A stretch of 64,000 nucleotides of DNA, taken from contig NZ_JBGAFX010000006.1 in NCBI RefSeq assembly GCF_044227025.1, forward strand, positions 319,026 through 383,025, written 5' to 3'. Source of the DNA: Dokdonella_A sp044227025 (GTDB lineage Bacteria > Pseudomonadota > Gammaproteobacteria > Xanthomonadales > Rhodanobacteraceae). Shown here piece after piece: positions 44,854 through 53,277 of this stretch; within the stretch, counting starts at the first letter, position 1; each line of letters starts with the position of its first letter. The position numbers and the translations under genes are program-made. Under the pieces are notes generated by a model, which was not told the origin of the DNA, made no database searches, and saw only the letters and a program-made list of their open reading frames with translations.

Positions 44854-46599
44854 TCAGTGGCTGCAACCGCTCCACCAGCACGGATGGCTCGCGATGAAGT
44901 CGATCAGCGCCTGGTGCTTGGGCGTGCTGGTGTGGTCGACGTACTCGAATGCGCCCCAGCTGCCCCATTTGCCGTAGCTGCCGGAGGCGGTGAACTGCAG
45001 GAACAGCTCGCCCTTGGCGCGCCAGTCGGCAAGGTTGTGCGTGACTGCATCGCCCATGCGCGCATCGCGGTTGGCGGCGGTGAACAGGGTGGTGATCGCC
45101 GCGTCGTTCTCGACGCCGAACACGCCGACGAGGTGCTGGCCGCCTTCGTAACTGATGAGGTGCAGGCCGCGCGCATCGGCCGCGGTGCGCTGCGGCGCGA
45201 GCCAGTGACGCGCCTCGGCCAGCGCGCCGCCGGGCGGACCGCCCGCGAGTTGGCCGCCTTGTTCGATCTCGGTGAACAGCGTGTCGAGGGTCCAGCTGCG
45301 CACCGTCGCCTGCGCGGACGGCTGGCCGAGGTAGCCGCCGAAATACGGCGCGATCGCGACCGCACCGATGCCATGCGCGCTGCACGGCTGCAGGGTCGAG
45401 AACGGGCAGTCGGCGGCCTGCGTCTGCGAATATGCATTCGCCGCCTGAGCGCCGAGCACGCAGGTGACGCGATCGGCGTCACTGCCCCACGCGGCCTTCC
45501 ACAGCTCGCACATCTGCGCGGTGCGCTGGCCGTGCCAGTTCATGCGTCGGTCGAACGGCGTGCCGCGCGGATTGCCATGCGCGTCGAGAAAGTCCTGCGT
45601 GCCCTGCTGCTCGACCCAACCGCCCTGCACGAACCCGCCATTCCACACCTCGTTGGAATATTCGACGTAGACATGCAGGTCGTGGCGCAACAGGCGCCGG
45701 ACCTTCTGTGCGAAGCGCTGCATGTAGTCGTCGCCGGCGAGGTGCGGCATGTTGAACCAGGGGTCGGTGTCGGTGCGATTGGCGAGCTCGACCATGATCT
45801 CGAGCGGCACGCCCTTGTCGGTGGTCCAGCGCACGTCGGCCAGTTGCGGGCGCGCATCGAAGTCGCCCTGGGTGGAGCCGCCACCGCTGTCCGGACCATT
45901 GGTGCGCATCCAGTCCATGAAGCGCAGCACCTTGTACTTGCGGATGAAGGCGAGGAAATCTGGATGGAAGAGCTGCGACGGGCCGGAGTGCTCGTCGTAG
46001 CCGGGCATCCACACGTGCACGTTGCGGATCGGGTCGTTCGGGTTGATGCGGTCGAAGCGCATCGCCCAGCCGTTGTCGGTGGTGGTCACCTCGAGCACGT
46101 CGCGATGCGCGCTGGACGCGGCGCTCTTGCGCACGCCATAGTGGTAGCTGATGGTGCCGTCGCCGTCCCAGGTCACGACGTAGGTGGACCCGGTCGCCGG
46201 CCGATGGCCCTGGTAGGAACCGTACAGGAACAGGGTCGCGACCGCGTCGTACTGTGCCGTGGCGCAGCCGGCGACGTCGCTGCGCGGTTGCAGCGTGCGC
46301 GGATAGCCGTGCGCGTCGAGGTCGAGGCACGCTTCCTCGTTGGTGTCCCAGCCGCCGCTCTGCCTGAGCGTGATCCACTCGCGCGACTGCTTCATCGCGT
46401 CGACGAAGTCGGCACTGGTCGAATCGTCCTTGACTGCATCGAGGTTGGCGCCCAATGGCGAGCGGTCGTTCGGCGCGAAGTCGAAGCTGTTGCGGAACAC
46501 CGTCTCGTACGCGCGTGCCGGTTGCAGCAGGGTGGCCGCCAGGATCAACACGCCCGCGGCAAAACGCAGCATCGCTGCACTGGCAGATCTTCGCATCAC
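44854..46599 (-). CDS. Exported glycoside-hydrolase-like (TIM-barrel) protein
   Basis: 581 residues; signal peptide ~1-30 ('MLRFAAGVLILAATLLQPARA'-like core, exit 'ARA'). The body looks like a clan GH-A (beta/alpha)8 fold: 'FLAFIRKYKVLRFMDWMRTN' as an early barrel strand and 'YVEYSNEVWNGGF', with the Asn316-Glu317 pair expected for the acid/base, followed later by 'LHLISYEGGQHL', whose Glu could be the nucleophile. It resembles proteins often labelled 'cellulose-binding' or putative endoglucanase; substrate not determinable. Two Met codons (46599, 46596) compete as start. Upstream, ~90 bp away, lies an ECF sigma factor in the same direction. Confidence 0.7.
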   Translation of the reverse strand: MMRRSASAAMLRFAAGVLILAATLLQPARAYETVFRNSFDFAPNDRSPLGANLDAVKDDSTSADFVDAMKQSREWITLRQSGGWDTNEEACLDLDAHGYPRTLQPRSDVAGCATAQYDAVATLFLYGSYQGHRPATGSTYVVTWDGDGTISYHYGVRKSAASSAHRDVLEVTTTDNGWAMRFDRINPNDPIRNVHVWMPGYDEHSGPSQLFHPDFLAFIRKYKVLRFMDWMRTNGPDSGGGSTQGDFDARPQLADVRWTTDKGVPLEIMVELANRTDTDPWFNMPHLAGDDYMQRFAQKVRRLLRHDLHVYVEYSNEVWNGGFVQGGWVEQQGTQDFLDAHGNPRGTPFDRRMNWHGQRTAQMCELWKAAWGSDADRVTCVLGAQAANAYSQTQAADCPFSTLQPCSAHGIGAVAIAPYFGGYLGQPSAQATVRSWTLDTLFTEIEQGGQLAGGPPGGALAEARHWLAPQRTAADARGLHLISYEGGQHLVGVFGVENDAAITTLFTAANRDARMGDAVTHNLADWRAKGELFLQFTASGSYGKWGSWGAFEYVDHTSTPKHQALIDFIASHPCWWSGCSH

Positions 46600-46690
46600 A
46601 TTCCCCAGTCGAATGAAAGCCCGCCGACCTGCAACGCAGCAATGCGCCGCGCGTTGACACCGATGAGATCCCCGCAGCGGCGCGGCGGTT

Positions 46691-47266
46691 TCAGCCCGAG
46701 CCGGCGAGCTGGGTCTTCAGCCACGATGAGGCGTGTGCCCACTCGCGGTTGACCGCGGACGGGTGGATCGCGAGCGCCTGCGCAGTCTCGTCGATGGTGA
46801 GGCCGGCGAACACGCGCAGCTCGACCACGCTGGCCGCGCGCGGATCGAGTTTCGCGAGCGTCGCCAGCGCGTCGTCGAGCGCGATCAGCTCGGCCGGATT
46901 CGCGCTCAACGCGGCGTCGTGGCCCTCCAGCGACAGCGGCGCCGCGCCGCCGCCGCGCTTGTCGGCGAGCTTGCGCCGCGCGCGGTCGACCAGCACCTGG
47001 CGCATCGCGCGCGCGACAATGCGCGCGAAATGGCCGCGGTCCTCCGCTGGCGGCGCGCGCGCGGCGAGGGTCAGCTTGATCAGCGCGTCGTTGAGCAAGG
47101 CGGTCGGCTGCAGCGTGTCGTGGCCGGACTCGCTGCGCAGCACCGCCGCAGCGAGCCGTTTCAGCTCGCCGTACAGACGCGTGAACACGCGGTCGCGCGC
47201 GGCAGGATCACCGTCCTGCCAGTCGCGGATCCAGCCGGTGATGTCGTCGGCGGTGGCTTGCTGCAT
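46691..47266 (-). CDS. ECF-type RNA polymerase sigma factor
   Basis: 191 residues from ATG 47266. Region 2 is 'LYGELKRLAAAVLRSE' with 'LQPTALLNDALIKL'; region 4 is 'RAASVVELRVFAGLTIDETA' followed by an HTH 'LAIHPSAVNREWAHASSWL'. The 'TALLNDA' signature matches the sigma-70 X6 (TIGR02999-like) branch, which in other genomes is often paired with a Ser/Thr kinase rather than an anti-sigma factor. No kinase or anti-sigma gene is in sight here. It may control the co-oriented hydrolase-like and exported-protein genes downstream. Confidence 0.88.
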   Translation of the reverse strand: MQQATADDITGWIRDWQDGDPAARDRVFTRLYGELKRLAAAVLRSESGHDTLQPTALLNDALIKLTLAARAPPAEDRGHFARIVARAMRQVLVDRARRKLADKRGGGAAPLSLEGHDAALSANPAELIALDDALATLAKLDPRAASVVELRVFAGLTIDETAQALAIHPSAVNREWAHASSWLKTQLAGSG

Positions 47267-47515
47267 GCGCCAAGCATACGCGAGGCCGGCGCCGGCGACT
47301 GCGAAACGGCCCCGCCGGCGCGCCGCGATCGAGTGCGGCGCAGCGTGCTCGCGGCTCGAAGCCGTCGCCCGAAGGTCATTGTCGTTCCTTGCGAATGCGG
47401 GCGGCTCCGGCCGTTGCTGCGCAGTACGCAGCCCGGCGGCAGTTTCTCCGATCTTCCCGACCGACCTCGTCGGCGTGGCAATCGACGCCAACGATTGAAC
47501 AATCCCGCTGCACGG

Positions 47516-48231
47516 GTGTTCGACTTCGCGGAGCGTTGCTCCGCTGCGCTCAACACGAACGGCTGAAGATTCTCCTTAGTCGTTGCAGGTGTTTCGACTT
47601 CGCGGAGCTTCGCTCCGCTGCGCTCAACACGAACGGGCGAAGATTCCCCGAGCGATGGATGAGAATTCCCCGAACGGTTCGAAATTCCCGCTCACTACCT
47701 GATCACGTCCGGGGCAGGCTCCGGGCGCTGGCCCGCGACCAACAAGACTCCGTTCACCCTGAGCGCAGGCGCGTAGCGCCGGAGTCGAAGGGCGCGTCTA
47801 AGTCATCGCAGGTGTTTCGACTTCGCGGAGCGTTGCTCCGCTGCGCTCAACACGAACGGCGGAGATTCCCCTTAGTCGTTGCAGGTGTTTCGACTTCGCG
47901 GAGCGCCGCGCCGCTGCGCTCAACACGAACGACTGAAGATTCCCCTTAGTCGTTGCAGGTGTTTCGACTTCGCGGAGCTTCGCTCCGCTGCGCTCAACAC
48001 GAACGGCTGAAGATTCCCGAGCGATGGATGAGAATTACCGAACGGCTCGGAATTTCCGCTCACGCGCGGATCACGTCCGGGGCAGGCTCCGGGCCGGGCG
48101 CTGGCCCGCGACCTACAAGACTCCGTTCACCCTGAGCGCAGGCGCGTAGCGCCGGAGTCGAAGGGCGCATTTCAGCATTGCAGGTGCTTCGACTTCGCGG
48201 AATTTTGCCCCGCCGCGCTCGACACGAACGG
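47516..48231 (+). repeat. Array of intergenic repeats with an internal duplication
   Basis: Six copies of a ~47-bp unit (core 'TTCGACTTCGCGGAGC' ... 'GCTCAACACGAACGG') start near 47516, 47589, 47812, 47885, 47959 and 48184; spacing is ~73 bp within groups. A larger block of ~223 bp (47589-47811) recurs at 47959-48183 and includes a second motif 'CCTGAGCGCAGGCGCGTAGC'. No gene fits this interval; the short frames across it are just the repeat read through. Confidence 0.88.
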
Positions 48232-48292
48232 CTCTTTCCTGCAACCCGAACGGCTATGCTTGCGCGTCCTTCCATCACCCGTTGGGTGCCGC

Positions 48293-49195
48293 ATGCAGCG
48301 TCCACGCATTGCCCTCGCCAGCGTCGCCGCCGCGCGCGCGCTCGATGATGACCTCCCGCCGCTCGAAGCCGCGTTGCGCGAGGCCGGTGCCGAGGTCGTG
48401 ATCGCCGACTGGGACGACCCCGCGTTCGACTGGCGCGGCGTCGACCTCGCGCTGCTGCGTTCGACCTGGGACTACGCCGAACGCCTGCCCGGGTTCCTCG
48501 CCTGGGCCGAGCGCGTTGCGACCCAGACCCGCCTGCTCAATCCGCCCGACGTGCTGCGCTGGAACACCGACAAGCACTATCTCGCCGACCTCGAACGCGC
48601 GGGCGTCGCGATCGTGCCGAGCACGTTCGTCGAACCCGGCATGGACGCAAAGGCCGCGCTCGATGCATTCCTCGCCGGCACCGATGCGAACGAATTCGTG
48701 GTCAAGCCGAGCGTCGGTGCCGGCTCGCGCGATGCACAGCGCCACGGTCGCGTCGATTGCACGCGCGCGATTGCACACATCGCGCGCCTGCTCGATGCCG
48801 GCCGCAGCGTGCTGTTGCAACCGTACCTCGAGCGCGTCGACGAACACGGCGAGACCGCACTGATCCACTTCGACGGCGTCTTCAGCCACGCGATCCGCAA
48901 GGGACCGCTGCTGCGCCGCGGTGACGGGCCCACCGATGCGCTGTTCGCGGCCGAGGACATCACCCCACGCGTGGCGAGCACGGACGAGCGCGAGCTCGCC
49001 ACGCGCGCATTGGCGGCGATTCCGTTCGCCGGGCCGCTCGCCTACGCGCGCGTCGACCTCATTCACGACGCCGACGGCGCGCCGCGCCTGCTCGAACTCG
49101 AACTGGCCGAGCCGTCACTGTTCTTCGCACACGCCGCCGGCAGCGCGCGGCGCTTTGCCGACACGCTGCTCGCACGCATCGCTGCGCCGGCCTAG
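48293..49195 (+). CDS. ATP-grasp domain protein
   Basis: 300 residues from ATG 48293; an upstream in-frame ATG would run into the repeat array. The N-terminal part ('RIALASVAAARALDDDLPP', 'LLRSTWDYAERLPGFLAW') and the central 'NEFVVKPSVGAGSRDAQRH' (nucleotide-binding Lys and flexible loop) are typical of the RimK/DcsG-like ATP-grasp group; the acidic 'RVDLIHDADGAPRLLELELA' with 'EPSLFF' supplies the Mg-ATP ligands. Such enzymes ligate a carboxylate to an amine or thiol via an acyl-phosphate. The substrate is unknown and neighbours give no clue. Confidence 0.82.
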   Translation: MQRPRIALASVAAARALDDDLPPLEAALREAGAEVVIADWDDPAFDWRGVDLALLRSTWDYAERLPGFLAWAERVATQTRLLNPPDVLRWNTDKHYLADLERAGVAIVPSTFVEPGMDAKAALDAFLAGTDANEFVVKPSVGAGSRDAQRHGRVDCTRAIAHIARLLDAGRSVLLQPYLERVDEHGETALIHFDGVFSHAIRKGPLLRRGDGPTDALFAAEDITPRVASTDERELATRALAAIPFAGPLAYARVDLIHDADGAPRLLELELAEPSLFFAHAAGSARRFADTLLARIAAPA

Positions 49196-49317
49196 TCGAC
49201 CCTGCCACGAGGACCCGGCGAGGACGTATCCCGGCGGGTTGAGGTATTCGGCGCGATCCTGCGTAGCAGTGAGGATGCGGCGCGCACGCCGCGCCATCCC
49301 CAGGAGAGAACGCCATC

Positions 49318-50850
49318 GTGTCGCCGACGACAGTCCCGTATTGCGCACCATCGCGGCCGACGCGCGCCGCTCCGTCCCGGCGTAGCCTCGCCGCGGCTTT
49401 GCTGCTCGCGCTCGCACCGTTCTCGGCGAATGCGGCCACGATCGCCGTCACCTCGCCGGACGATTCCGATTCGAGCGCAATCGGCACGTGCACGCTGCGG
49501 CAGGCCATCATGTCGATGGATGTCGGTGGACTGGTGGCGGCCTGCCACAAGACCGGCGCATTCGGTGTCGACGACACGATCACGTTCGCCACATCGGCGA
49601 TCACCGGTGCAGCGACGCCCGGCACGGTCACGCTTGCCGATTCGGCGGACGCGGGCGGAGGCATCGGCGGCACGCTGCTCGTCACGGCCGCGCACCTGAC
49701 CATCGACGGCAGCGCGTGGCGTGGCAGCGGCCCCGGCCTCTACCCCGACGGCGTGACGATCGCACGGCCGGTCGGCGCGACCAACCGATTCGGCGTACTG
49801 CGCGACTCGGCGCCCGCCGGCAGCCGGCTGGTGCTCGTCGGCGTGGCGATACGCAATGGCGACGCATTCGAGCCACGCTGCAACGGCGGCCGCGAAGGCG
49901 GCGGCGTGTGCATGGAGGCAGCGGACCTGTCGATGAGCGACTGCCGCGTAAGCGGCAACACGGCCGCGTTCGCCGGCGGCGGCATCGCCTCGCCAAGCGG
50001 TGCGGTCACGCTCGAGCGCTGCACGATCGACCACAACACTTCCTACCTGGGCGGCGGTGTGGGCACCGGGACCGGCACCGTCACGATCACTTCGAGCACG
50101 ATCGAGGGCAACGGCGAATGGGGCACGTCCCATGGCGGCGGCGTGCATGCGCTTGGGGCGCTCGTCGTCGTCGACAGCACGATCAGCGGCAATCTCGGCA
50201 AGCTGGGCGCGGGCATCGCGGTCGACGGCACGCTGAGCCTGACGCGCAGCCTCGTCGCCGGCAACGAGGCGTACTACGACGGCGGCGGCATCCACGCGCC
50301 CGCCGGCACGATCACGTTGGCCGGCAGCACGGTCAGCAACAACTTCGCGCGCTACAACGGCGGCGGCATCCATTCCGCGGCCACGCTGACGGTCACCAAC
50401 AGCACGATCAGCGGCAACCACTCCTTGCGCGACGGCGCCGGCATCTACTCCGACGGGATCGTGCACCTGGTGCATGCGACCATTTCGGCGAACTCGGCCA
50501 GCGGCGTCGGCGGCGGCCTCGAGGGCAACGGCTCCGCGACCATCGACCGTTCGATCGTTGCCGGCAACACGCAGTCGTCCGGCGGCGACATCGACATGGC
50601 GGAGCCATGGACGGGCAGCAACAACCTCGTCTTCGCCAGCAGTCTCGATCTCGGTCCGCTGCAGGATAACGGCGGCTCCACGCCGACGATGATGCCGGGC
50701 CCGACCAGTGCGGCGATCGATGCGATCGCGCCCGTGGACTGCGTGCAAACGACCGATCAGCGCGGCATCGTGCGCCCGCAAGGCACGGGTTGCGACATCG
50801 GCGCGGTCGAGGTCGCGTCCGACGCGATCTTCGCCGACGGTTTCGAATGA
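49318..50850 (+). CDS. Exported right-handed beta-helix protein with IFADGFE tail
   Basis: 510 residues from GTG 49318 (AGGAGA about 10 nt upstream). A long N-region and signal peptide ('LAAALLLALAPFSANA') precede a CSLREA-like opening ('TLRQAIMSMD'). A parallel beta-helix follows, built from ~25-residue coils rich in 'GGGI', 'STISGN' and 'LSGNTA'-type motifs, as in polymorphic outer-membrane/adhesin proteins. The end has a 'choice-of-anchor Q'-like segment ('DNGGSTPTMMPGPTSAAID' and 'DQRGIVRPQGTGCDIGAVE'). The last residues are 'IFADGFE', also seen near the end of the 5915-residue protein. Probably secreted or surface-attached. Confidence 0.85.
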   Translation: MSPTTVPYCAPSRPTRAAPSRRSLAAALLLALAPFSANAATIAVTSPDDSDSSAIGTCTLRQAIMSMDVGGLVAACHKTGAFGVDDTITFATSAITGAATPGTVTLADSADAGGGIGGTLLVTAAHLTIDGSAWRGSGPGLYPDGVTIARPVGATNRFGVLRDSAPAGSRLVLVGVAIRNGDAFEPRCNGGREGGGVCMEAADLSMSDCRVSGNTAAFAGGGIASPSGAVTLERCTIDHNTSYLGGGVGTGTGTVTITSSTIEGNGEWGTSHGGGVHALGALVVVDSTISGNLGKLGAGIAVDGTLSLTRSLVAGNEAYYDGGGIHAPAGTITLAGSTVSNNFARYNGGGIHSAATLTVTNSTISGNHSLRDGAGIYSDGIVHLVHATISANSASGVGGGLEGNGSATIDRSIVAGNTQSSGGDIDMAEPWTGSNNLVFASSLDLGPLQDNGGSTPTMMPGPTSAAIDAIAPVDCVQTTDQRGIVRPQGTGCDIGAVEVASDAIFADGFE

Positions 50851-51181
50851 CGAAGCCGGTCGCGACGCGTGCGGGCAATCGGTTGGCATTCCGTCGACGA
50901 GCGCGTGAGTCGCGCCGCGCCTACGTCGCAGACGTCGACGCGCGGGCGACCGGTGCGGCCGTTTGCGCAAGTCTTGCGCAACCCCGCTTGACAGCCGCAT
51001 GGCAGCGGCGTTTGCACACTTCGATACAGGACTTGTCCACAGGGCTGTCCACGCCGGCTGTGGAAAACCCGCGACATCCCGTCGCGGAGGTGGTCCGGCG
51101 CCGGCGCCGTGTTTCCGCTAAAATCGCGCCTCTTTGCGCGGCCCCGGGCCGCGCGGTTCTCCCAGCGAGGTTCGACACCCG
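50851..51181. promoter_or_regulatory. etf upstream region with DnaA-box-like motifs
   Basis: 331 bp without a gene. TTGTCCACA (51033-51041), CTGTCCACG (51045) and TGTGGAAAA (51059-51067, the complement of TTTTCCACA) lie within 35 bp; two differ from the TTATCCACA DnaA box by one base. A TAAAAT at 51119-51124 is a possible -10 box for etfB, without a clear -35. Confidence 0.4.
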
Positions 51182-51928
51182 ATGAAGATCCTGGTCGGCT
51201 ATAAGCGCGTCGTCGATTACAACGTGCGCATCCAGGTCAAGCCGGACGGTTCCGGCGTGGTCACCGATGGCGTCAAGCTGTCGGCCAATCCGTTCGACGA
51301 CATCGCGCTGGAAGAAGCGCTGCGGTTGCGCGAGAAAGGCGTCGCGAGCGAGGTGATCGTCGCGACGATCGGCCCGGCCGATGCGCAGGCGCACATCCGC
51401 AACGGCCTCGCGATGGGCGCGAACCGCGCGATCCACGTCGTCACGAACGAGGCGATCCAGCCGCTCACCGCGGCGCGCGCGCTGCTGAAGCTGGTCGAGA
51501 AGGAACAGCCCGGCATCGTCCTGCTCGGCAAGCAGGCGATCGACGACGACTGCAACCAGACCGGCCAGATGCTCGCGGCGCTGTGGGGTCGCCCGCAGGC
51601 GACGTTCGCGTCGAAGGTCGAGATTTCCGGACAGGTCGCCCGGGTGACGCGCGAAGTCGATGCCGGCCTCGAGACGATCGAAGTCGATCTGCCCGCAGTG
51701 ATCACCACCGACCTGCGCCTCAACGAACCGCGCTTCATCAAGCTGCCGGACATCATGAAGGCGAAGTCCAAGCCGATCGAGACGATCGAGTTCGCCAGCC
51801 TCGGCGTCGAGTCCGGCGACCACCTCAAGACGACCCGCTACGCGCCTCCCGCGAAACGCAGCAAGGGCGTGATGGTCAAGGACGTGGCGGAACTCGTCGC
51901 CGCGCTGAAGAACAAGGGGTTGGTCTAG
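51182..51928 (+). CDS. etfB: Electron transfer flavoprotein, beta subunit
   Basis: 248 residues from ATG 51182. Family landmarks: 'MKILVGYKRVVDYNVRIQVK' at the start, 'NPFDDIALEEALRLRE', 'LLGKQAIDDDCNQTGQMLAA' and 'VDLPAVITTDLRLNEPR'. EtfB binds AMP and, with the alpha subunit, passes electrons from acyl-CoA and other dehydrogenases to ETF:ubiquinone oxidoreductase. Length is normal for the group I (beta-oxidation type) ETF. The alpha gene follows after a 150-bp gap filled by a large inverted repeat, which is unusual inside this operon and may tune the two subunits' expression. Confidence 0.97.
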   Translation: MKILVGYKRVVDYNVRIQVKPDGSGVVTDGVKLSANPFDDIALEEALRLREKGVASEVIVATIGPADAQAHIRNGLAMGANRAIHVVTNEAIQPLTAARALLKLVEKEQPGIVLLGKQAIDDDCNQTGQMLAALWGRPQATFASKVEISGQVARVTREVDAGLETIEVDLPAVITTDLRLNEPRFIKLPDIMKAKSKPIETIEFASLGVESGDHLKTTRYAPPAKRSKGVMVKDVAELVAALKNKGLV

Positions 51929-51933
51929 CTTTT

Positions 51934-52062
51934 CCTTCCCCTTGGGAGAAGGTGCCGAAGGCGGATGAGGGAAGCGCCTCCCGGTCAAGAAGATACCGCG
52001 AACACTTGATGTCCTTCCCTCATCCGGCGCTGCGCGCCACCTTCTTCCGGCGGGAGAAGGGA
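51934..52062. repeat. Inverted repeat between etfB and etfA
   Basis: Arms at 51934-51972 (containing TTGGGAGAAGGTGCCGAAGG and GGATGAGGG) and 52016-52062 (CCCTCATCCGG ... GGGAGAAGGG) can fold into a long imperfect hairpin. It is a common intergenic repeat type in this order. It could act as a partial terminator or mRNA stabiliser. Confidence 0.75.
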
Positions 52063-52078
52063 AGCAAAGGAAACGACC

Positions 52079-53026
52079 ATGTCCAAGATTCTCATCATCG
52101 CCGAACACCAGGACGGCAAACTCAACGGCAGCACGGCGCGTTGCGTCACCTGCGCCAGGGATCTCAAGGCCGAGTCGATCGACGTGCTCGTGCTCGCGGC
52201 CGACCCGGCCGGCGTGGCCGCAGAGGCCGCGAAGATCGACGGCGTGTCGAAGGTGCTGACCGTGGCGCGCGCCGAGAATGCGCACGCACTCGCGGCGGTG
52301 CATGCGCCGCAGATCGCCGCAGCGGCGAAGAACGGCTACACGCACGTGCTCGCACCGTCGACGACGTTCGGCAAGGACGTGCTGCCGCGCGCCGCCGCCC
52401 TGCTCGGCGTCGCGCAGGTGTCGGACATTTCCGCCGTCGAAGGCACGCACACGTTCAAGCGCCCGATCTACGCCGGCAACGCGATCGTCACGGTTGAAGC
52501 GCCCGCCGGCAGCGTGCTGGTCGGCACCGTGCGCACCGCCTCCTACGCGGCCGCCGCGAACGGCGCCAATGCGGCGCCGATCGAAGCACTCGCACTCGAC
52601 GCCGCGCTGCCGACGCACACGCGCTTCGTCGGCCTCGCGCAGGGCAAGAGCGACCGCCCGGACCTGCAGGGCGCCGCGCGCGTCGTCTCCGGTGGCCGTG
52701 CGCTCGGTTCGTCGGACGCGTTCAAGATCATCTACGCGCTCGCCGACAAGATGGGCGCAGCGGTCGGCGCCTCGCGCGCGGCAGTCGACGCCGGCTACGT
52801 GCCGAGCGACCTGCAGGTTGGCCAGACCGGCAAGATCATCGCGCCGGACCTGTACGTCGCGATCGGCATTTCCGGCGCGATCCAGCACCTCACCGGCATC
52901 AAGGATGCCGGCACGATCGTCGCGATCAACAAGGATGCCGAAGCGCCGATCTTCGAGATCGCCGACTACGGCCTCGTCGGCGACCTGTTCAAGCTGGTGC
53001 CGGAACTGGAGCAGGCGCTCGGCTGA
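52079..53026 (+). CDS. etfA: Electron transfer flavoprotein, alpha subunit
   Basis: 315 residues from ATG 52079 (AAGGAAA six nt upstream). The N-terminal domain begins 'MSKILIIAEHQDGKLN'. The C-terminal FAD domain carries the family signature 'VGQTGKIIAPDLYVAIGISG' followed by 'AIQHLTGIKDAGTIVAINKD' and 'IFEIADYGLVGDLF'. It holds the redox-active FAD of the ETF heterodimer with the upstream beta subunit. Length and motifs are normal. Confidence 0.97.
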   Translation: MSKILIIAEHQDGKLNGSTARCVTCARDLKAESIDVLVLAADPAGVAAEAAKIDGVSKVLTVARAENAHALAAVHAPQIAAAAKNGYTHVLAPSTTFGKDVLPRAAALLGVAQVSDISAVEGTHTFKRPIYAGNAIVTVEAPAGSVLVGTVRTASYAAAANGANAAPIEALALDAALPTHTRFVGLAQGKSDRPDLQGAARVVSGGRALGSSDAFKIIYALADKMGAAVGASRAAVDAGYVPSDLQVGQTGKIIAPDLYVAIGISGAIQHLTGIKDAGTIVAINKDAEAPIFEIADYGLVGDLFKLVPELEQALG

Positions 53027-53030
53027 TTCC

Positions 53031-53164
53031 CCCTCTCCCGCTTGCGGGAGAGGGCTGGGGTGAGGGGAGATCGGAGCGCAGCGTTCGAAGGAAGATACCT
53101 TCGGCCTCGCTGTCCCTCACCCGCCGCGCTGCGCGCGTCGACCTCTCCCGCAAGCGGGAGAGGT
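53031..53164. repeat. Pair of inverted palindromes after etfA
   Basis: CCCTCTCCCG-CTTG-CGGGAGAGGG (53031-53054, 10-bp perfect stem) and ACCTCTCCCG-CAAG-CGGGAGAGGT (53141-53164) face each other, with GTGAGGGG and CCCTCACCC between them, forming a larger cruciform-like unit. It is an intergenic repeat doublet lying just after the etfA stop. Confidence 0.8.
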
Positions 53165-53208
53165 GAATGCAATGCGTTGCGTTTCCTGGCTGAGCCACAG
53201 CTTCTGTG

Positions 53209-53272
53209 GGAGCGGCGGAAGCCGCGATGCTTAGGCTTCGATCGTCGTAAGCATCGCGGCTTCCGCCGCTCC
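53209..53272. terminator. Long perfect hairpin between convergent genes
   Basis: Arms of 25 bp (53209-53233 and 53248-53272, GGAGCGGCGGAAGCCGCGAT and onward) pair perfectly around a 14-nt loop. It ends 5 bp before the stop of the GMC gene and lies ~180 bp after etfA, so it can serve as a bidirectional transcription barrier. No T-run follows. Similar 'GGAGCGGC' hairpins are common repeats in this order. Confidence 0.6.
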
Positions 53273-53277
53273 TGCAG

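Noticed and set aside
44356..46752. 798-residue plus-strand frame opposite the exported hydrolase-like gene
   Set aside because: The minus strand has signal peptides and a recognisable barrel; the plus frame is a compositional shadow.
47516..48231. Possible CRISPR array
   Set aside because: Repeats are ~47 bp, imperfect, irregularly spaced, and the intervening DNA is itself repeated; no cas genes nearby.
50790..51185. 131-residue frame across the etfB upstream region
   Set aside because: Arg/Ala-rich, overlaps the end of the beta-helix gene and the putative regulatory region; no features of a protein.
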